From the NCBI RefSeq assembly GCF_001020205.1, contig NZ_CP011663.1, positions 2,480,001-2,544,000 of the forward strand: a stretch of DNA of 64,000 nucleotides. The letters run 5' to 3'. How positions within the stretch are numbered: position 1 is the first letter of the stretch; the number at the start of each line of letters is the position of its first letter. Of this stretch, positions 53,451 through 62,690 are shown piece after piece. Under the pieces are notes generated by a model that ran no database searches, was not told the origin of the DNA, and saw only the letters and a program-made list of their open reading frames with translations. The stretch is from Clostridium sporogenes (lineage in GTDB: Bacteria > Bacillota > Clostridia > Clostridiales > Clostridiaceae). Position numbers and translations under genes: made by a program.

Positions 53451-54809
53451 CTATTTTATATTCATATCATTTATTATATTTTGTAACTTATCGCTATACA
53501 ACCCTTGGGTAAAAAATATAGTTCGCAAGTTTTGATATTCTTCTTCCTCCATTACCATTCCATGAGTATCATGAACTAAGACCATCTTAGATTTAGGATA
53601 AGATTGTGTTATGGCTTTGGCCACATTGGGAGAAAAGTCAATGTCTATATCACCAATAAGAAATAGTACCTCACCGTTATACTTTTTTCTATCTTCTAAA
53701 AGATTAATTTTGGGAGCATCCAAAGTACCATCTTTCACTTGTTTTAAATAATCCTTTAACAATTCCTTACCCCACTCAAAGCACACATTGACATCAGTAT
53801 TAGGTTTTTTGCAATATTTAATTATCTGTTCTCCATCTATTTCAAACATTCTAACTTTTGTGGATTCTACTATAGGAGATTTCATCATGATTTTACATAA
53901 AGAAAAATTGTATTCTGGGTTAAGTAAATTTTTATAGTAAGTTTTCTTATTACCTTGATGAATCTCATCAATAAGCTTTGAACAAGTATCTACCCAATCA
54001 ATGTCAGTCACACTTATTTTAAAAAGCATATAACACAATTTGGCTCTATCTACTTTTTCACTTGTTATTATATTATTTAATTTTTCTAATGCTGCAGGAT
54101 TTTTCTTTTTCATAATGATGTTAAAATTATATCCTGTGATATTAGCATTGTTATCCATTATAATATCTGGTGCACTGGTAGCCTCTAGCATAACTCTAGA
54201 AACATGTTCACCATATTTTGCAAGGTACTGTTGTACCAATATACCTCCCCCCGAACCACCAAATAGCATTATTTTCCCATCAGATGGTAAGTATCCTTTT
54301 TTTTCAAGGTCTTGTCGTACCATTTCTATATCTTCAATTTGTTGATCTGTTCCATAAAGATTCATAACCTTTTTATAGTCAACAGCATTTGCATTGGTAT
54401 AAACCTCTGGAAATAGTGATGGAGAAGATCCTCTTCTCCCCATAACTACATAAGATAAACCTGGAAGCTTTTCTTCAAATATATCAAAGGTAGATTTTGT
54501 ATGAACTTTATTTTGCTGCCCATCTGTAAGATAAAATATTACGTCTTTTCCTGGAGTAAAATTAGGACTTAACCTATAAAAACCCTTGTATTTTCCAAGA
54601 CTGTTGTTATTATGATCTATAGGTAATTCTATATATATGTTTTTGGAATCAGGAGGCATTTCAGGATAGTAGGCAGATAAACTAAGACGTTCTTTAGGAA
54701 CTGACATATAAGCAGTATACTTAATATATCCTATAACTATTCCTATAAATAATAAAAAACTCATAATTAAAAGGCTTTTTTTTAGTATGTTTTTACTGTA
54801 ATTTTTCAT
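53451..54809 (-). CDS. Membrane-anchored alpha/beta hydrolase (prolyl aminopeptidase-like)
   Basis: A 452-residue hydrolase (ATG 54809; alternative starts up to 54839 lack a good site). A membrane segment at about 8-30 is followed by an extracytoplasmic domain. The nucleophile motif is GGSGGG (LFGGSGGGILVQQYL), the acid probably in GDIDIDFSP and the histidine in VHDTHGM. The order and the large lid region between them resemble tripeptidyl/prolyl aminopeptidase-like hydrolases. It lies upstream of the two-component pair on the same strand. It is unlike the HSL-type hydrolase at the start of the window. Confidence 0.78.
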   Translation of the reverse strand: MKNYSKNILKKSLLIMSFLLFIGIVIGYIKYTAYMSVPKERLSLSAYYPEMPPDSKNIYIELPIDHNNNSLGKYKGFYRLSPNFTPGKDVIFYLTDGQQNKVHTKSTFDIFEEKLPGLSYVVMGRRGSSPSLFPEVYTNANAVDYKKVMNLYGTDQQIEDIEMVRQDLEKKGYLPSDGKIMLFGGSGGGILVQQYLAKYGEHVSRVMLEATSAPDIIMDNNANITGYNFNIIMKKKNPAALEKLNNIITSEKVDRAKLCYMLFKISVTDIDWVDTCSKLIDEIHQGNKKTYYKNLLNPEYNFSLCKIMMKSPIVESTKVRMFEIDGEQIIKYCKKPNTDVNVCFEWGKELLKDYLKQVKDGTLDAPKINLLEDRKKYNGEVLFLIGDIDIDFSPNVAKAITQSYPKSKMVLVHDTHGMVMEEEEYQNLRTIFFTQGLYSDKLQNIINDMNIK

Positions 54810-55112
54810 ATTTGTTAGCATTCCTTTCACTTCACTCAAGGCATAGCATAAAATTAGATCTGCGCCTTTGAACTGATTTTATGTTAAAATTTAAAGCAAT
54901 AAATATTATATTTTGAGTTTAACAATAGATTCTGGGATTTTAATAAAGGAAATCTGAAGAAATTCTGAATTTCAAGGATTGATTTCAAAAGCACATTAGT
55001 TTTACTTATTTTTCAAATAAATCGTTTATATTCTTAGAAATTTATAAATAAATATTGTACTATTATATTTATTTAATGATTGATATGAAAAGAAATATTA
55101 GAATTGATCAAT
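54810..55112. other. Intergenic region upstream of the hydrolase gene
   Basis: Non-coding, AT-rich; includes the presumed promoter of the hydrolase. No further feature is recognised before the hairpin at 55113. Confidence 0.35.
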
Positions 55113-55159
55113 GCTGAGATGAACTTCAAGATATTCAATTCTGTGAAGTTCATCTCAGC
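55113..55159. terminator. Strong 16-bp hairpin
   Basis: GCTGAGATGAACTTCA (55113-55128) pairs exactly with TGAAGTTCATCTCAGC (55144-55159). It lies 150 bp downstream of the nfnB stop (minus strand). A weak T-run follows on the plus side. It may terminate the nfn transcript. Confidence 0.65.
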
Positions 55160-55307
55160 TTATTATAGAAATTTCAAAAAATATATTAGTAGAAAAACTT
55201 TTTCTTTGAAAAGCTATTATTGACTCAATAATAGATAGTTTTATTGCTTCGCTCTCTTGTTACATCAAGGGAAAACTAGTGTTTTTGTCCTGGGAAAGCT
55301 GAATAAA

Positions 55308-56690
55308 TTACTTACTTAAATATTCATCTATAGCGCTAGCAGCCTGTTTTCCAGCTCCCATAGCAAGTATTACAGTGGCAGCACCTGTTACTGCATCTCC
55401 TCCTGCATATACTCCTTCTCTTGTAGTTAATCCTGTTTCTTCTTCTGCTATTATACATTTTCTTTTATTTGTTTCTAATCCCTTTGTAGTAGAGGATATT
55501 AGTGGGTTTGGAGAAGTTCCAAGAGACATTATTACTGTATCCACATCCATTATATATTCTGAACCTTCTATCTCTACTGGTCTTCTTCTTCCAGATTGAT
55601 CTGCTTCTCCTAGTTCCATCTTTATACATTTCATTCCTTTTACCCAGCCCTTTTCATCCTCTAATATTTCTACTGGATTAGTTAAAAGATTGAATATTAT
55701 TCCTTCTTCCTTTGCATGGTGTACTTCTTCTACCCTTGCTGGAAGTTCTTCTTCTGATCTTCTATATACTATATGAACCTCTGCTCCAAGTCTTAAGGCT
55801 GTTCTAGCAGCATCCATAGCAACGTTTCCTCCACCTACTACAGCCACCTTTTGTCCTACTTTTATAGGTGTATCATATTCAGCTTTAAAAGCTTTCATTA
55901 AGTTATTTCTTGTTAAAAATTCATTTGCTGAGAATACTCCATTAGCATTTTCTCCTGGTATTCCCATAAATCTTGGAAGTCCCGCTCCTGATCCTATAAA
56001 TACTGCATCAAATTTTTCTTCTTCTACAAGTTCATCTATAGTTACTGTTCTTCCTATTATTACATTAGTTTCTATTTTAACGCCTAATTTTTTAACGTTT
56101 TCTATTTCATGTTTTACTACAGTTTCTTTTGGCAATCTAAATTCTGGTATTCCGTATACTAAAACTCCACCTGGTTCATGAAGAGCTTCAAATATAGTAA
56201 CATCATATCCTTTTTTAGCTAAATCTCCTGCACAAGTAAGTCCTGCTGGACCACTTCCTATTACTGCTACCTTTTTATTTTTACTCTCTTCTCTCTCAGA
56301 TAAATCTACATTATGTTCTCTTGACCAATCTGCAACAAATCTTTCAAGCTTTCCTATAGCTACTGGTTCTCCCTTTATACCAAGTACACATTTTCCTTCA
56401 CATTGGCTTTCTTGTGGACAAACTCTTCCACAGACTGCTGGTAATGCACTATATTTAGCTATAGTTTTTGCAGCCTCTTCAAATTCTTTATTTTTTACAT
56501 GTTGTATAAATTCTGGTATTCCTATTGAAACAGGACATTTTGTTACACACATTGGCTTTTTACAATTTAAACATCTGCTAGCTTCTTTAACAGCTTCTTC
56601 TTCATTATATCCTAAGCATACTTCTTCAAAATTTGTTGCTCTTACCTTTGGATCCTGTTCTCTAACTTGTATTTTTTTCATTTTATCCAT
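55308..56690 (-). CDS. nfnB: NADPH-side subunit of ferredoxin:NADP transhydrogenase (GltA-like)
   Basis: A 460-residue protein of the glutamate-synthase small-subunit type. The N-terminal part has cysteines for two [4Fe-4S] clusters (EASRCLNCKKPMC, CGRVCPQESQCEGKC), then two dinucleotide folds: VIGSGPAGLTCAGDLAKKG for FAD and VVGGGNVAMDAARTALR for NADPH, and the C-terminal YAGGDAVTGAATV. The adjacent co-directional gene is a DHOD-like FAD/NAD subunit, so the pair is NfnAB, which bifurcates electrons between NADPH, NADH and ferredoxin. Alternatives are sulfide dehydrogenase (SudAB) or glutamate synthase small subunit, but no GltB is present. Confidence 0.87.
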   Translation of the reverse strand: MDKMKKIQVREQDPKVRATNFEEVCLGYNEEEAVKEASRCLNCKKPMCVTKCPVSIGIPEFIQHVKNKEFEEAAKTIAKYSALPAVCGRVCPQESQCEGKCVLGIKGEPVAIGKLERFVADWSREHNVDLSEREESKNKKVAVIGSGPAGLTCAGDLAKKGYDVTIFEALHEPGGVLVYGIPEFRLPKETVVKHEIENVKKLGVKIETNVIIGRTVTIDELVEEEKFDAVFIGSGAGLPRFMGIPGENANGVFSANEFLTRNNLMKAFKAEYDTPIKVGQKVAVVGGGNVAMDAARTALRLGAEVHIVYRRSEEELPARVEEVHHAKEEGIIFNLLTNPVEILEDEKGWVKGMKCIKMELGEADQSGRRRPVEIEGSEYIMDVDTVIMSLGTSPNPLISSTTKGLETNKRKCIIAEEETGLTTREGVYAGGDAVTGAATVILAMGAGKQAASAIDEYLSK

Positions 56691-56724
56691 TGAATTTTCC
56701 TCCTACTATACGAAACTTTTTAAA

Positions 56725-57609
56725 TTAATTATTGCTACATCCACAACCACAACCACCTTCATGAGAATGACTTTTTCTAAATGCTTCTTTTGCTTCTTCT
56801 GTTTTATACATAACTTGTCTTCTCATAGCCTCCTCAAAATCTATAAGATGACCATCAAACTCTGGTCCATCTACACAGGCAAATTTAGTTTCTCCTCCTA
56901 CAGTAACCCTGCAAGCTCCACACATTCCTGTTCCATCTACCATTATTGGATTTAAGCTTACAACTGTTTTTATCCCTAGCTCTTTAGTAAGTTTAGCTAC
57001 AAATTTCATCATTATCATAGGTCCTATGGCAATAACAAGATCATAGTTTTTCCCTTCTTTATGAACCAAATCTTTTAAAATATTTGTTACTAACCCTTTA
57101 TATCCATAAGAACCATCATCTGTAGATATGTATAAATTTCCCGCTACTTTTTTCATTTTTTCTTCTAATATCACATAATCCTTTGATTTTGATCCAACTA
57201 TAACATCTGCTTTCACTCCATTTTTGTAAAGCCATTTAATCTGGGGATATACTGGAGCTGTTCCTACTCCACCTGCTATAAACATGATCTTTTTATTTTT
57301 TAATTCCTCAATACTTTCATTTACTAATTCTGAGGGTTGTCCTAAAGGACCTACAAAGTCACTAAAAGAATCCCCTACTTCATAATTAAGCATTTGTTTT
57401 GTAGATTTTCCTAAGGTTTGAAATACTATAGTCACTGTACCTTTTCCTTTATCATAATCACAAATTGTAAGAGGTATTCTCTCACCCTTTTCATCAATTT
57501 TAACTATAACAAATTGTCCTGGTTTAGCTGATTTAGCCACTCTTGGTGCTTCTATATCCATTAAATATATTTGATGGGCTAAATATTCTTTCCTTACTAT
57601 TTTATACAT
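56725..57609 (-). CDS. nfnA: NADH-side subunit of ferredoxin:NADP transhydrogenase (DHOD electron-transfer subunit-like)
   Basis: A 294-residue FAD/NAD-binding protein; ATG 57609 follows GGAGGGG. It contains IPLTICDYD (FAD), GGVGTAPVYPQIKWL (NAD) and the [2Fe-2S] region GMCGACRVTVGG with the next Cys in FACVDGP. The C-terminal HEGGCGCGCSNN is a cysteine/histidine-rich tail that is not part of the core family. It precedes nfnB (transcribed first). Together they would make NADPH from NADH and reduced ferredoxin, or the reverse. Confidence 0.87.
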   Translation of the reverse strand: MYKIVRKEYLAHQIYLMDIEAPRVAKSAKPGQFVIVKIDEKGERIPLTICDYDKGKGTVTIVFQTLGKSTKQMLNYEVGDSFSDFVGPLGQPSELVNESIEELKNKKIMFIAGGVGTAPVYPQIKWLYKNGVKADVIVGSKSKDYVILEEKMKKVAGNLYISTDDGSYGYKGLVTNILKDLVHKEGKNYDLVIAIGPMIMMKFVAKLTKELGIKTVVSLNPIMVDGTGMCGACRVTVGGETKFACVDGPEFDGHLIDFEEAMRRQVMYKTEEAKEAFRKSHSHEGGCGCGCSNN

Positions 57610-57662
57610 ATGTACCCCTCCGTAATTTAGCATAATTTTAGTATATTGAATATTGTATCTGA

Positions 57663-57734
57663 AAATAGATCTAATTTTAATATATAAAAGACAAAATATT
57701 TTTTATCTTATCCTTATTAAAATTAAATCTATTT
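57663..57734. repeat. MITE-like element, minimal copy E
   Basis: 72 bp, almost wholly the two ends: AAATAGATCTAATTTTAA on the left and TTAAAATTAAATCTATTT on the right, with a short non-conserved centre. It lies between bdh and nfnA. Confidence 0.7.
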
Positions 57735-57759
57735 TAAAATGCTCTATTGAAATAATTTA

Positions 57760-58833
57760 TTATAAAAGTGATTTATCTGGAGTTACAAGAATTTTTACAT
57801 GTTTTTTCTTTTCTGGTCCAGTTAAAGCACCAAATCCTTCTTCTACTATATCATCTAAAGCTATTTTCTTTGTAATATATCCCTCTGTTTTTATTCTTCC
57901 ATCCTTCATTAATGCCATTGTTGCTGGAAATTCATGTCTATATGCTAAAGTTCCTACAATTTTCTTTTCAGTAAATACTAATACGTTTGGATTAAAGTTT
58001 GTATCCTTTTCCCATATACTAGTTATAACCATTGTACCTTCATATTTTAAACTTTCAAGACCAGTATCAAATCCTATCTTAGCTCCTGTAGTTTCAAAAG
58101 TAGCATCTACACCTACTCCACCTGTAAGTTTTTTAACTTCTTCTGGTATATTAACTTCATTAGGATCTAAAACCACATCTGCCCCTGCTCTTTTTGCATA
58201 TTTTTGTCTTATAGATTTTCTCTGTAAAACTACTATAAGTCTTGCTCCAGCTGCCTTTAAACATTCTATTGTAGCAAGGCCTATTGGTCCTGCACCTAAC
58301 ACTAAAGCTGTGTCTCCTGTATTAAAATTAGCCATTCTTACAGAGTGAAGACCTACTGCCATTGGCTCTACTAAGGCTGCATCCTCATAGGACATTTCAT
58401 CTGGGATTTTATGAACAAAACCCTCTGGAAATACAGTATATTCTGCAAGTCCACCACCACTTCCACAAAGTCCATGGAAACCTAAAGATGAACAAAGATT
58501 ATATTTTCCTTCCATACATGCTGGACATTTTCCACAAGCTACTATAGGTTCAACAATTACTCTATCTCCAATATTAAATTTTGTTACACCTTCTCCTAAT
58601 TCTACTATTTCTCCTGAAAATTCGTGTCCTAAAACTACTGGTGCTGTTGTTCCACTCAATGCATGAGGTTGTCCTACTGGAATAAATATAGGACCTCCTA
58701 AGTACTCATGTAAATCTGAACCACATATTCCACACCATTTCACTTTAATTTTTACAGATCCTTTTACTACCTTTGGTTCTTCAATTTCTTCCACTCTTAC
58801 ATCTTTTCTTTCATACCATAATGCTGCTTTCAT
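57760..58833 (-). CDS. bdhA: Zinc-dependent alcohol dehydrogenase (2,3-butanediol dehydrogenase type)
   Basis: A 357-residue medium-chain dehydrogenase. The zinc and catalytic motifs are CGICGSDLHEY, GHEFSGEIVELG and the four-cysteine structural zinc lobe CGKCPACMEGKYNLC; the nucleotide fold is LGAGPIGLATIECL. The family includes (R,R)-butanediol dehydrogenase, which interconverts acetoin and 2,3-butanediol with NAD(H); other secondary alcohols are possible. It starts after AGGAGGG. A perfect palindrome lies 115 bp upstream. Confidence 0.82.
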   Translation of the reverse strand: MKAALWYERKDVRVEEIEEPKVVKGSVKIKVKWCGICGSDLHEYLGGPIFIPVGQPHALSGTTAPVVLGHEFSGEIVELGEGVTKFNIGDRVIVEPIVACGKCPACMEGKYNLCSSLGFHGLCGSGGGLAEYTVFPEGFVHKIPDEMSYEDAALVEPMAVGLHSVRMANFNTGDTALVLGAGPIGLATIECLKAAGARLIVVLQRKSIRQKYAKRAGADVVLDPNEVNIPEEVKKLTGGVGVDATFETTGAKIGFDTGLESLKYEGTMVITSIWEKDTNFNPNVLVFTEKKIVGTLAYRHEFPATMALMKDGRIKTEGYITKKIALDDIVEEGFGALTGPEKKKHVKILVTPDKSLL

Positions 58834-58947
58834 AATAGCCCTCCTAAAGTTTAATTTTTAACATAGATGTTAATTAATTAACATTATTTAAAGCAATTAT
58901 AATGCCAAAGCTTTAGTTCCCCTAAATTCGTAGTTTTCTTTATTAAT

Positions 58948-58989
58948 TGTGCCAATATGATACAACTTTCACCGTATCATATTGGCACA
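58948..58989. promoter_or_regulatory. Perfect 16-bp palindrome upstream of bdhA
   Basis: TGTGCCAATATGATAC (58948-58963) is exactly complementary to GTATCATATTGGCACA (58974-58989) with a 10-nt loop. A further TTTTGGCACAC occurs at about 59010-59020. It may be an operator, since no gene ends close to it, or a hairpin. The gap 58834-59281 contains in addition the CooS terminator. Confidence 0.55.
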
Positions 58990-59224
58990 TAAATATTAAA
59001 ATTCTTATTTTGGCACACTTTTTTTTAACATTAAGCATCTTTTCATCTGTAACTATGTTAAAGTTATGTATATTTAATATTTGCTATTAAAAAATCTAAG
59101 TTTATAAAATTTACTTTACAATATAAATATTAAACAAGATGAGGATATAATATATATTCATGAATAAATTCATTCTATACACAAAGAATAGTTTTTCATA
59201 CAAATATAATTTTTTAATGCAGAT

Positions 59225-59263
59225 AAAGAAATAACTACAAATTTTATTTTGTAGTTATTTCTT
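59225..59263 (-). terminator. Hairpin terminator downstream of cooS
   Basis: AAGAAATAACTACAA pairs with TTGTAGTTATTTCTT, 19 bp downstream of the CooS stop. A/T runs flank it. Confidence 0.75.
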
Positions 59264-59281
59264 AAATTAATCTGAATTTAT

Positions 59282-61246
59282 TTAGCTTAGACCTAATTTA
59301 TTTCTCTTGCCTACAATATGCGCTTCTATATTATTTGCTACCTCTATTGGATCATCTCCAAGGGCGACCTTTCCTCCAGTTATACCTTCTACGTCTTCTG
59401 TTAATAATTTTACAAGCTCAGGTGCTCCAGTCATAAATGGCACTGGTGATAAATGAGTATATGCGCCATAAGCCACTGCAAATATTCCATCAATAGTTGC
59501 CTTTTGCTCCATCCACTCTGGAGCAGTAACAGCTATTGGAAGATCAGATACATCTAAATTCATGTGGTCTGCAAGAGCAGTTACGAGCATTGATATTCTT
59601 CCTGTATCTGTGCAAGTTCCAAAGCTTAACACTGGAGGAATCTTTAAAAGATTGCAAACCTCTTTTAGTCCTTCTCCAGCTATAGTATTAGCAGCTTCTA
59701 AAGTACAAAGACCTGCTACTTCTAAGGCATGATTTCCACAGCCTCCAGACACTACTAATATATCCTTGTTAATTAGTTCTTTTGTAAGATTTACTGTGTT
59801 CCAATCCTGTGGTCCATTTCTTAGAGTTGAACAGTTTGCAAGGGCAACTACTCCTTTAATTTTTCCTGCAGCAATTACATCTACTAAAGGATCAAGTTTA
59901 TTGCCAAGAGCTCCTAAAACTGCCTCTGTAGAAAAACCAGCAATAGCCTTTTGAGTAATTTTAGGCACCATAGGTTTAACTTTATCTTTACGATTTTTAA
60001 AATTTTCTATGGCCAAATCTATTAAACTATCTGCCATAACATCTACTTTTTCAGGATCATATGGAATCTTATGTTGTAGTCCTGGTATATCTATAATAGT
60101 ACTTATACTTACCAAAGTTGCTCCATATTTTTCTGCATAATGGTCTATAGCTGGTGGTGAACAGTTTTCCTCCATAGCCATAACGTCCACTGTACCTGTA
60201 GCTAAAAGAGGCTCTATAGCTAACCAGTTACCCATTAAACCTACAAAAACATCATCTACTTCAAACCTTTGAAGTAATTCCTGACCTGTTTCAATAGAAC
60301 CAACTACCCTAAGCCCCTTTGCACCTGCGGCCTTAGCCTTTTGTTGAACTTCTGCCATTTTTGCCTTTTGTATTGTGGCAACTCCTCCCCAGGGTTGATG
60401 TCCATTAAATACTATATTTACATACTCTGGATCCATAATACCTAAATCCACATCTACTTCATGAGGCATAGGTGTTCCAAATAAAATATCCTGAACCATT
60501 TCAAGTCCAATCTGGGAATTATATATAGTAGCTATACCTAGACGTAAAGCCTTTGCTGCTAAAGACTTATAATTACCATCTACATTAGTTAAACAACTAG
60601 CTACACAATTTTGTTCTTCATGAACAGTTCCAGCAGGATAAATATTTAATTTTCTCCAAAGCTCTTTTCTCTTTTTTGGTGCAAAGGCTTCCACCATAAG
60701 GTTTTTGTCTTCTACATCAATTTTCTGTTGCTGTTCTAATAAATCTGCCAATTCTATAGCCATTTGATTTGTATCTTTATTTGTGTCAATACCTAATTTT
60801 TCACACATCCATTTTAATTTATTTATATCTTTAATAGTAAAGGGAGTTTTTCCTTCTGCTGTAGCTTTTAATGTACGAAAAGCTTCATAGGCATGATGGC
60901 TATATGTACCTGCGCCCATTATATTTTTGAGCAAGAAATTTCTCATAGCCATAGCATCTGGTCCAATACCACATACCCCTTTTTTCTGTGGTCCCTTTTC
61001 ATTTATTCTACAGGGTCCTTGAGAACAAAGTTGACAGCTTAGACCTTGAAGACAAAATTTACAACGAATTTTTTCTTGTTCTATCCATCTGTCAAATACA
61101 TTAGACATTCCATCTTCTCTTATACGCTTTAACATTTCCTCTACTGAATCATGATAACTTACACGTCCTTCAGCTTTTTCTAATATACTTTCACCCATAA
61201 CGCTTAGCTTTATAAAATCTATAAATCTATTATAGATTTTATTCAT
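59282..61246 (-). CDS. cooS: Carbon monoxide dehydrogenase catalytic subunit, divergent (CooS)
   Basis: A 654-residue nickel-iron-sulfur CO dehydrogenase. The D- and B-cluster cysteines are present in CKFCLQGLSCQLCSQGPCR. C-cluster ligands recognised are His in NGHQPW, Cys in ENCSPPA, Cys in ANCSTL, Cys in SGGCGNHA and Cys in FGTCTDTGR; the catalytic Lys appears in WMEQKAT. But at the position of the canonical GICCTGNE this protein has GSIETGQE (Glu319 where Cys295 of the C. hydrogenoformans enzyme stands). So one C-cluster ligand is missing. It stands alone, with no ACS, CooF or hydrogenase; divergent hypAB lie 440 bp away. Confidence 0.9.
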   Translation of the reverse strand: MNKIYNRFIDFIKLSVMGESILEKAEGRVSYHDSVEEMLKRIREDGMSNVFDRWIEQEKIRCKFCLQGLSCQLCSQGPCRINEKGPQKKGVCGIGPDAMAMRNFLLKNIMGAGTYSHHAYEAFRTLKATAEGKTPFTIKDINKLKWMCEKLGIDTNKDTNQMAIELADLLEQQQKIDVEDKNLMVEAFAPKKRKELWRKLNIYPAGTVHEEQNCVASCLTNVDGNYKSLAAKALRLGIATIYNSQIGLEMVQDILFGTPMPHEVDVDLGIMDPEYVNIVFNGHQPWGGVATIQKAKMAEVQQKAKAAGAKGLRVVGSIETGQELLQRFEVDDVFVGLMGNWLAIEPLLATGTVDVMAMEENCSPPAIDHYAEKYGATLVSISTIIDIPGLQHKIPYDPEKVDVMADSLIDLAIENFKNRKDKVKPMVPKITQKAIAGFSTEAVLGALGNKLDPLVDVIAAGKIKGVVALANCSTLRNGPQDWNTVNLTKELINKDILVVSGGCGNHALEVAGLCTLEAANTIAGEGLKEVCNLLKIPPVLSFGTCTDTGRISMLVTALADHMNLDVSDLPIAVTAPEWMEQKATIDGIFAVAYGAYTHLSPVPFMTGAPELVKLLTEDVEGITGGKVALGDDPIEVANNIEAHIVGKRNKLGLS

Positions 61247-61685
61247 ACACTTACTAGTTTAATTTAGTATTATACTACTAGTAATGTACATAATAGCATA
61301 TCTCTATAATGCTATACCATAAGCCAATGGTATTTTTGTCACTTCCTTTCTAAAATAAAATAACTAATTTTTATTTTAAAATATAGAGTAGTTATTCCAT
61401 TCATATTTTTATAATTTCACTACATTTTTTTATTAATATGTGTATGAAGCAGTATTAATTTTATTTTGTGCCTTAAAAGGTTTTTTATACAATAATTTGC
61501 CTTTGAAACATTATTATTTACGCTACAATTACTACTTTTCAAAACAAATAGATTTATCAACTATGTTTTTAAAGGCTCATTATAAAGCAAGCATAAAAGA
61601 TTAAAGTAAATGCATAGGATATAATAGATGTATTAATTTTAGAATTAAAGATGAAAAAATATGAAATTTAAGGTGGCAACATAAT
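61247..61685. other. Divergent intergenic region of cooS and hypA
   Basis: About 440 bp, AT-rich, with promoters for both genes. A -10-like TATAAT occurs near 61620 (GGATATAATAG) 55-60 bp upstream of hypA. No riboswitch, RNA gene or clear operator is seen. Confidence 0.45.
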
Positions 61686-62027
61686 ATGCATGAAACAGCT
61701 GTGATTTGTGAAGTTGTAGATATTGTTTTAAAGGCAGCAAAAGATAATGATATAAAAAAGATTACAAAAGTTATACTGCGTATAGGAGAATTTTCCTGTG
61801 TTCAAGAGGATCAACTAAAATTTAGTTATGAAATAATTTGTAGGGATACTCTCCTTAAAGATTCAAATTTAGTTATTGAATGGATACAGCCAATAGCCTA
61901 CTGTAGCCATTGTAATGAAAGATTTCCAGTATCCTTTACTCATAAAGAATGTCCAATTTGTCATAAAGTTAGCGAAAAAATTGTATCTGGGTATGATACC
62001 TATGTATACAGTATAGAAGGTGATTAA
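61686..62027 (+). CDS. hypA: Nickel-insertion protein HypA
   Basis: A 113-residue metallochaperone. It starts MHETAVIC with the nickel-binding His2 and Glu3, and has a zinc site of four cysteines (CSHCNERF and CPICHKV). HypA delivers nickel to HypB and to an apo-enzyme, usually [NiFe]-hydrogenase; here no hydrogenase gene is in the window and the neighbouring nickel enzyme is CooS, so it may serve CO dehydrogenase. It precedes hypB by 2 bp. Confidence 0.9.
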   Translation: MHETAVICEVVDIVLKAAKDNDIKKITKVILRIGEFSCVQEDQLKFSYEIICRDTLLKDSNLVIEWIQPIAYCSHCNERFPVSFTHKECPICHKVSEKIVSGYDTYVYSIEGD

Positions 62028-62029
62028 AA

Positions 62030-62668
62030 ATGATAACCATAGAAATCAATAAAAGTATTTATAAGAAGAATGAGGCCATTGCCTACAGTTTAAAAGATAA
62101 ACTTCATGAAAAAAATATAAAAATGATTAATTTATTAGGTTCACCGGGATCAGGAAAAACCACTTTACTAGAATCTATAATAAAAAATATTAATAATAGA
62201 GAAAAATTAGCGGTAATTGAAGGTGATTTATACACAGATAAAGACGCCAAACGAATTGAAAAATTAGGTGTTAAAACTGTTCAACTTAATACTAAAGGAG
62301 CCTGTCACCTTGAAGCTGGTGCTATAGTAGAAGCAGTAAATAACCTGGATATTAATAAGGAAGAACTTATAATTATTGATAATATAGGTAATTTAGTTTG
62401 TACCGCAGAATTTGACTTAGGGGAAGATACAAGAATAGCTGTTATGAGTATTACAGAGGGTAATGATAAACCTTTGAAATATCCCCTTATGTTTCAAACA
62501 ACTGATGTAATTGTACTAAACAAAATTGATATATTGCCTTATACTAATTTTGATTTAGATCAATTTTATAAGGATGCTAATTGTCTAAATCCTAAAGTAA
62601 AAATATTTGAAGTATCAGCTACCAGAGGTGATGGAATAAATAAAATTTGTAATTTAATAGGTGGCTAG
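62030..62668 (+). CDS. hypB: GTPase HypB, nickel delivery
   Basis: A 212-residue GTPase. The P-loop is GSPGSGKTTLL, with switch region VIEGDLYTDKDAKRI, and VLNKIDILPY as the guanine-specificity motif. It lacks the histidine-rich N-terminal metal store found in some HypB. It should load nickel on the partner using GTP. Cotranscribed with hypA. Its stop codon lies inside a terminator hairpin. Confidence 0.92.
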   Translation: MITIEINKSIYKKNEAIAYSLKDKLHEKNIKMINLLGSPGSGKTTLLESIIKNINNREKLAVIEGDLYTDKDAKRIEKLGVKTVQLNTKGACHLEAGAIVEAVNNLDINKEELIIIDNIGNLVCTAEFDLGEDTRIAVMSITEGNDKPLKYPLMFQTTDVIVLNKIDILPYTNFDLDQFYKDANCLNPKVKIFEVSATRGDGINKICNLIGG

Positions 62669-62683
62669 TTAAAACTAACCACC
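62660..62683. terminator. Bidirectional hairpin terminator at hypB stop
   Basis: GGTGGCTAGTT pairs with AACTAACCACC (one mismatch). It includes the hypB TAG and lies before the converging NifX-type gene. Confidence 0.75.
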
Positions 62684-62690
62684 CATGTAC

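Noticed and set aside
57653..58348. 231-codon plus-strand frame
   Set aside because: It overlaps the dehydrogenase gene on the opposite strand; the latter has complete motifs and a good start.
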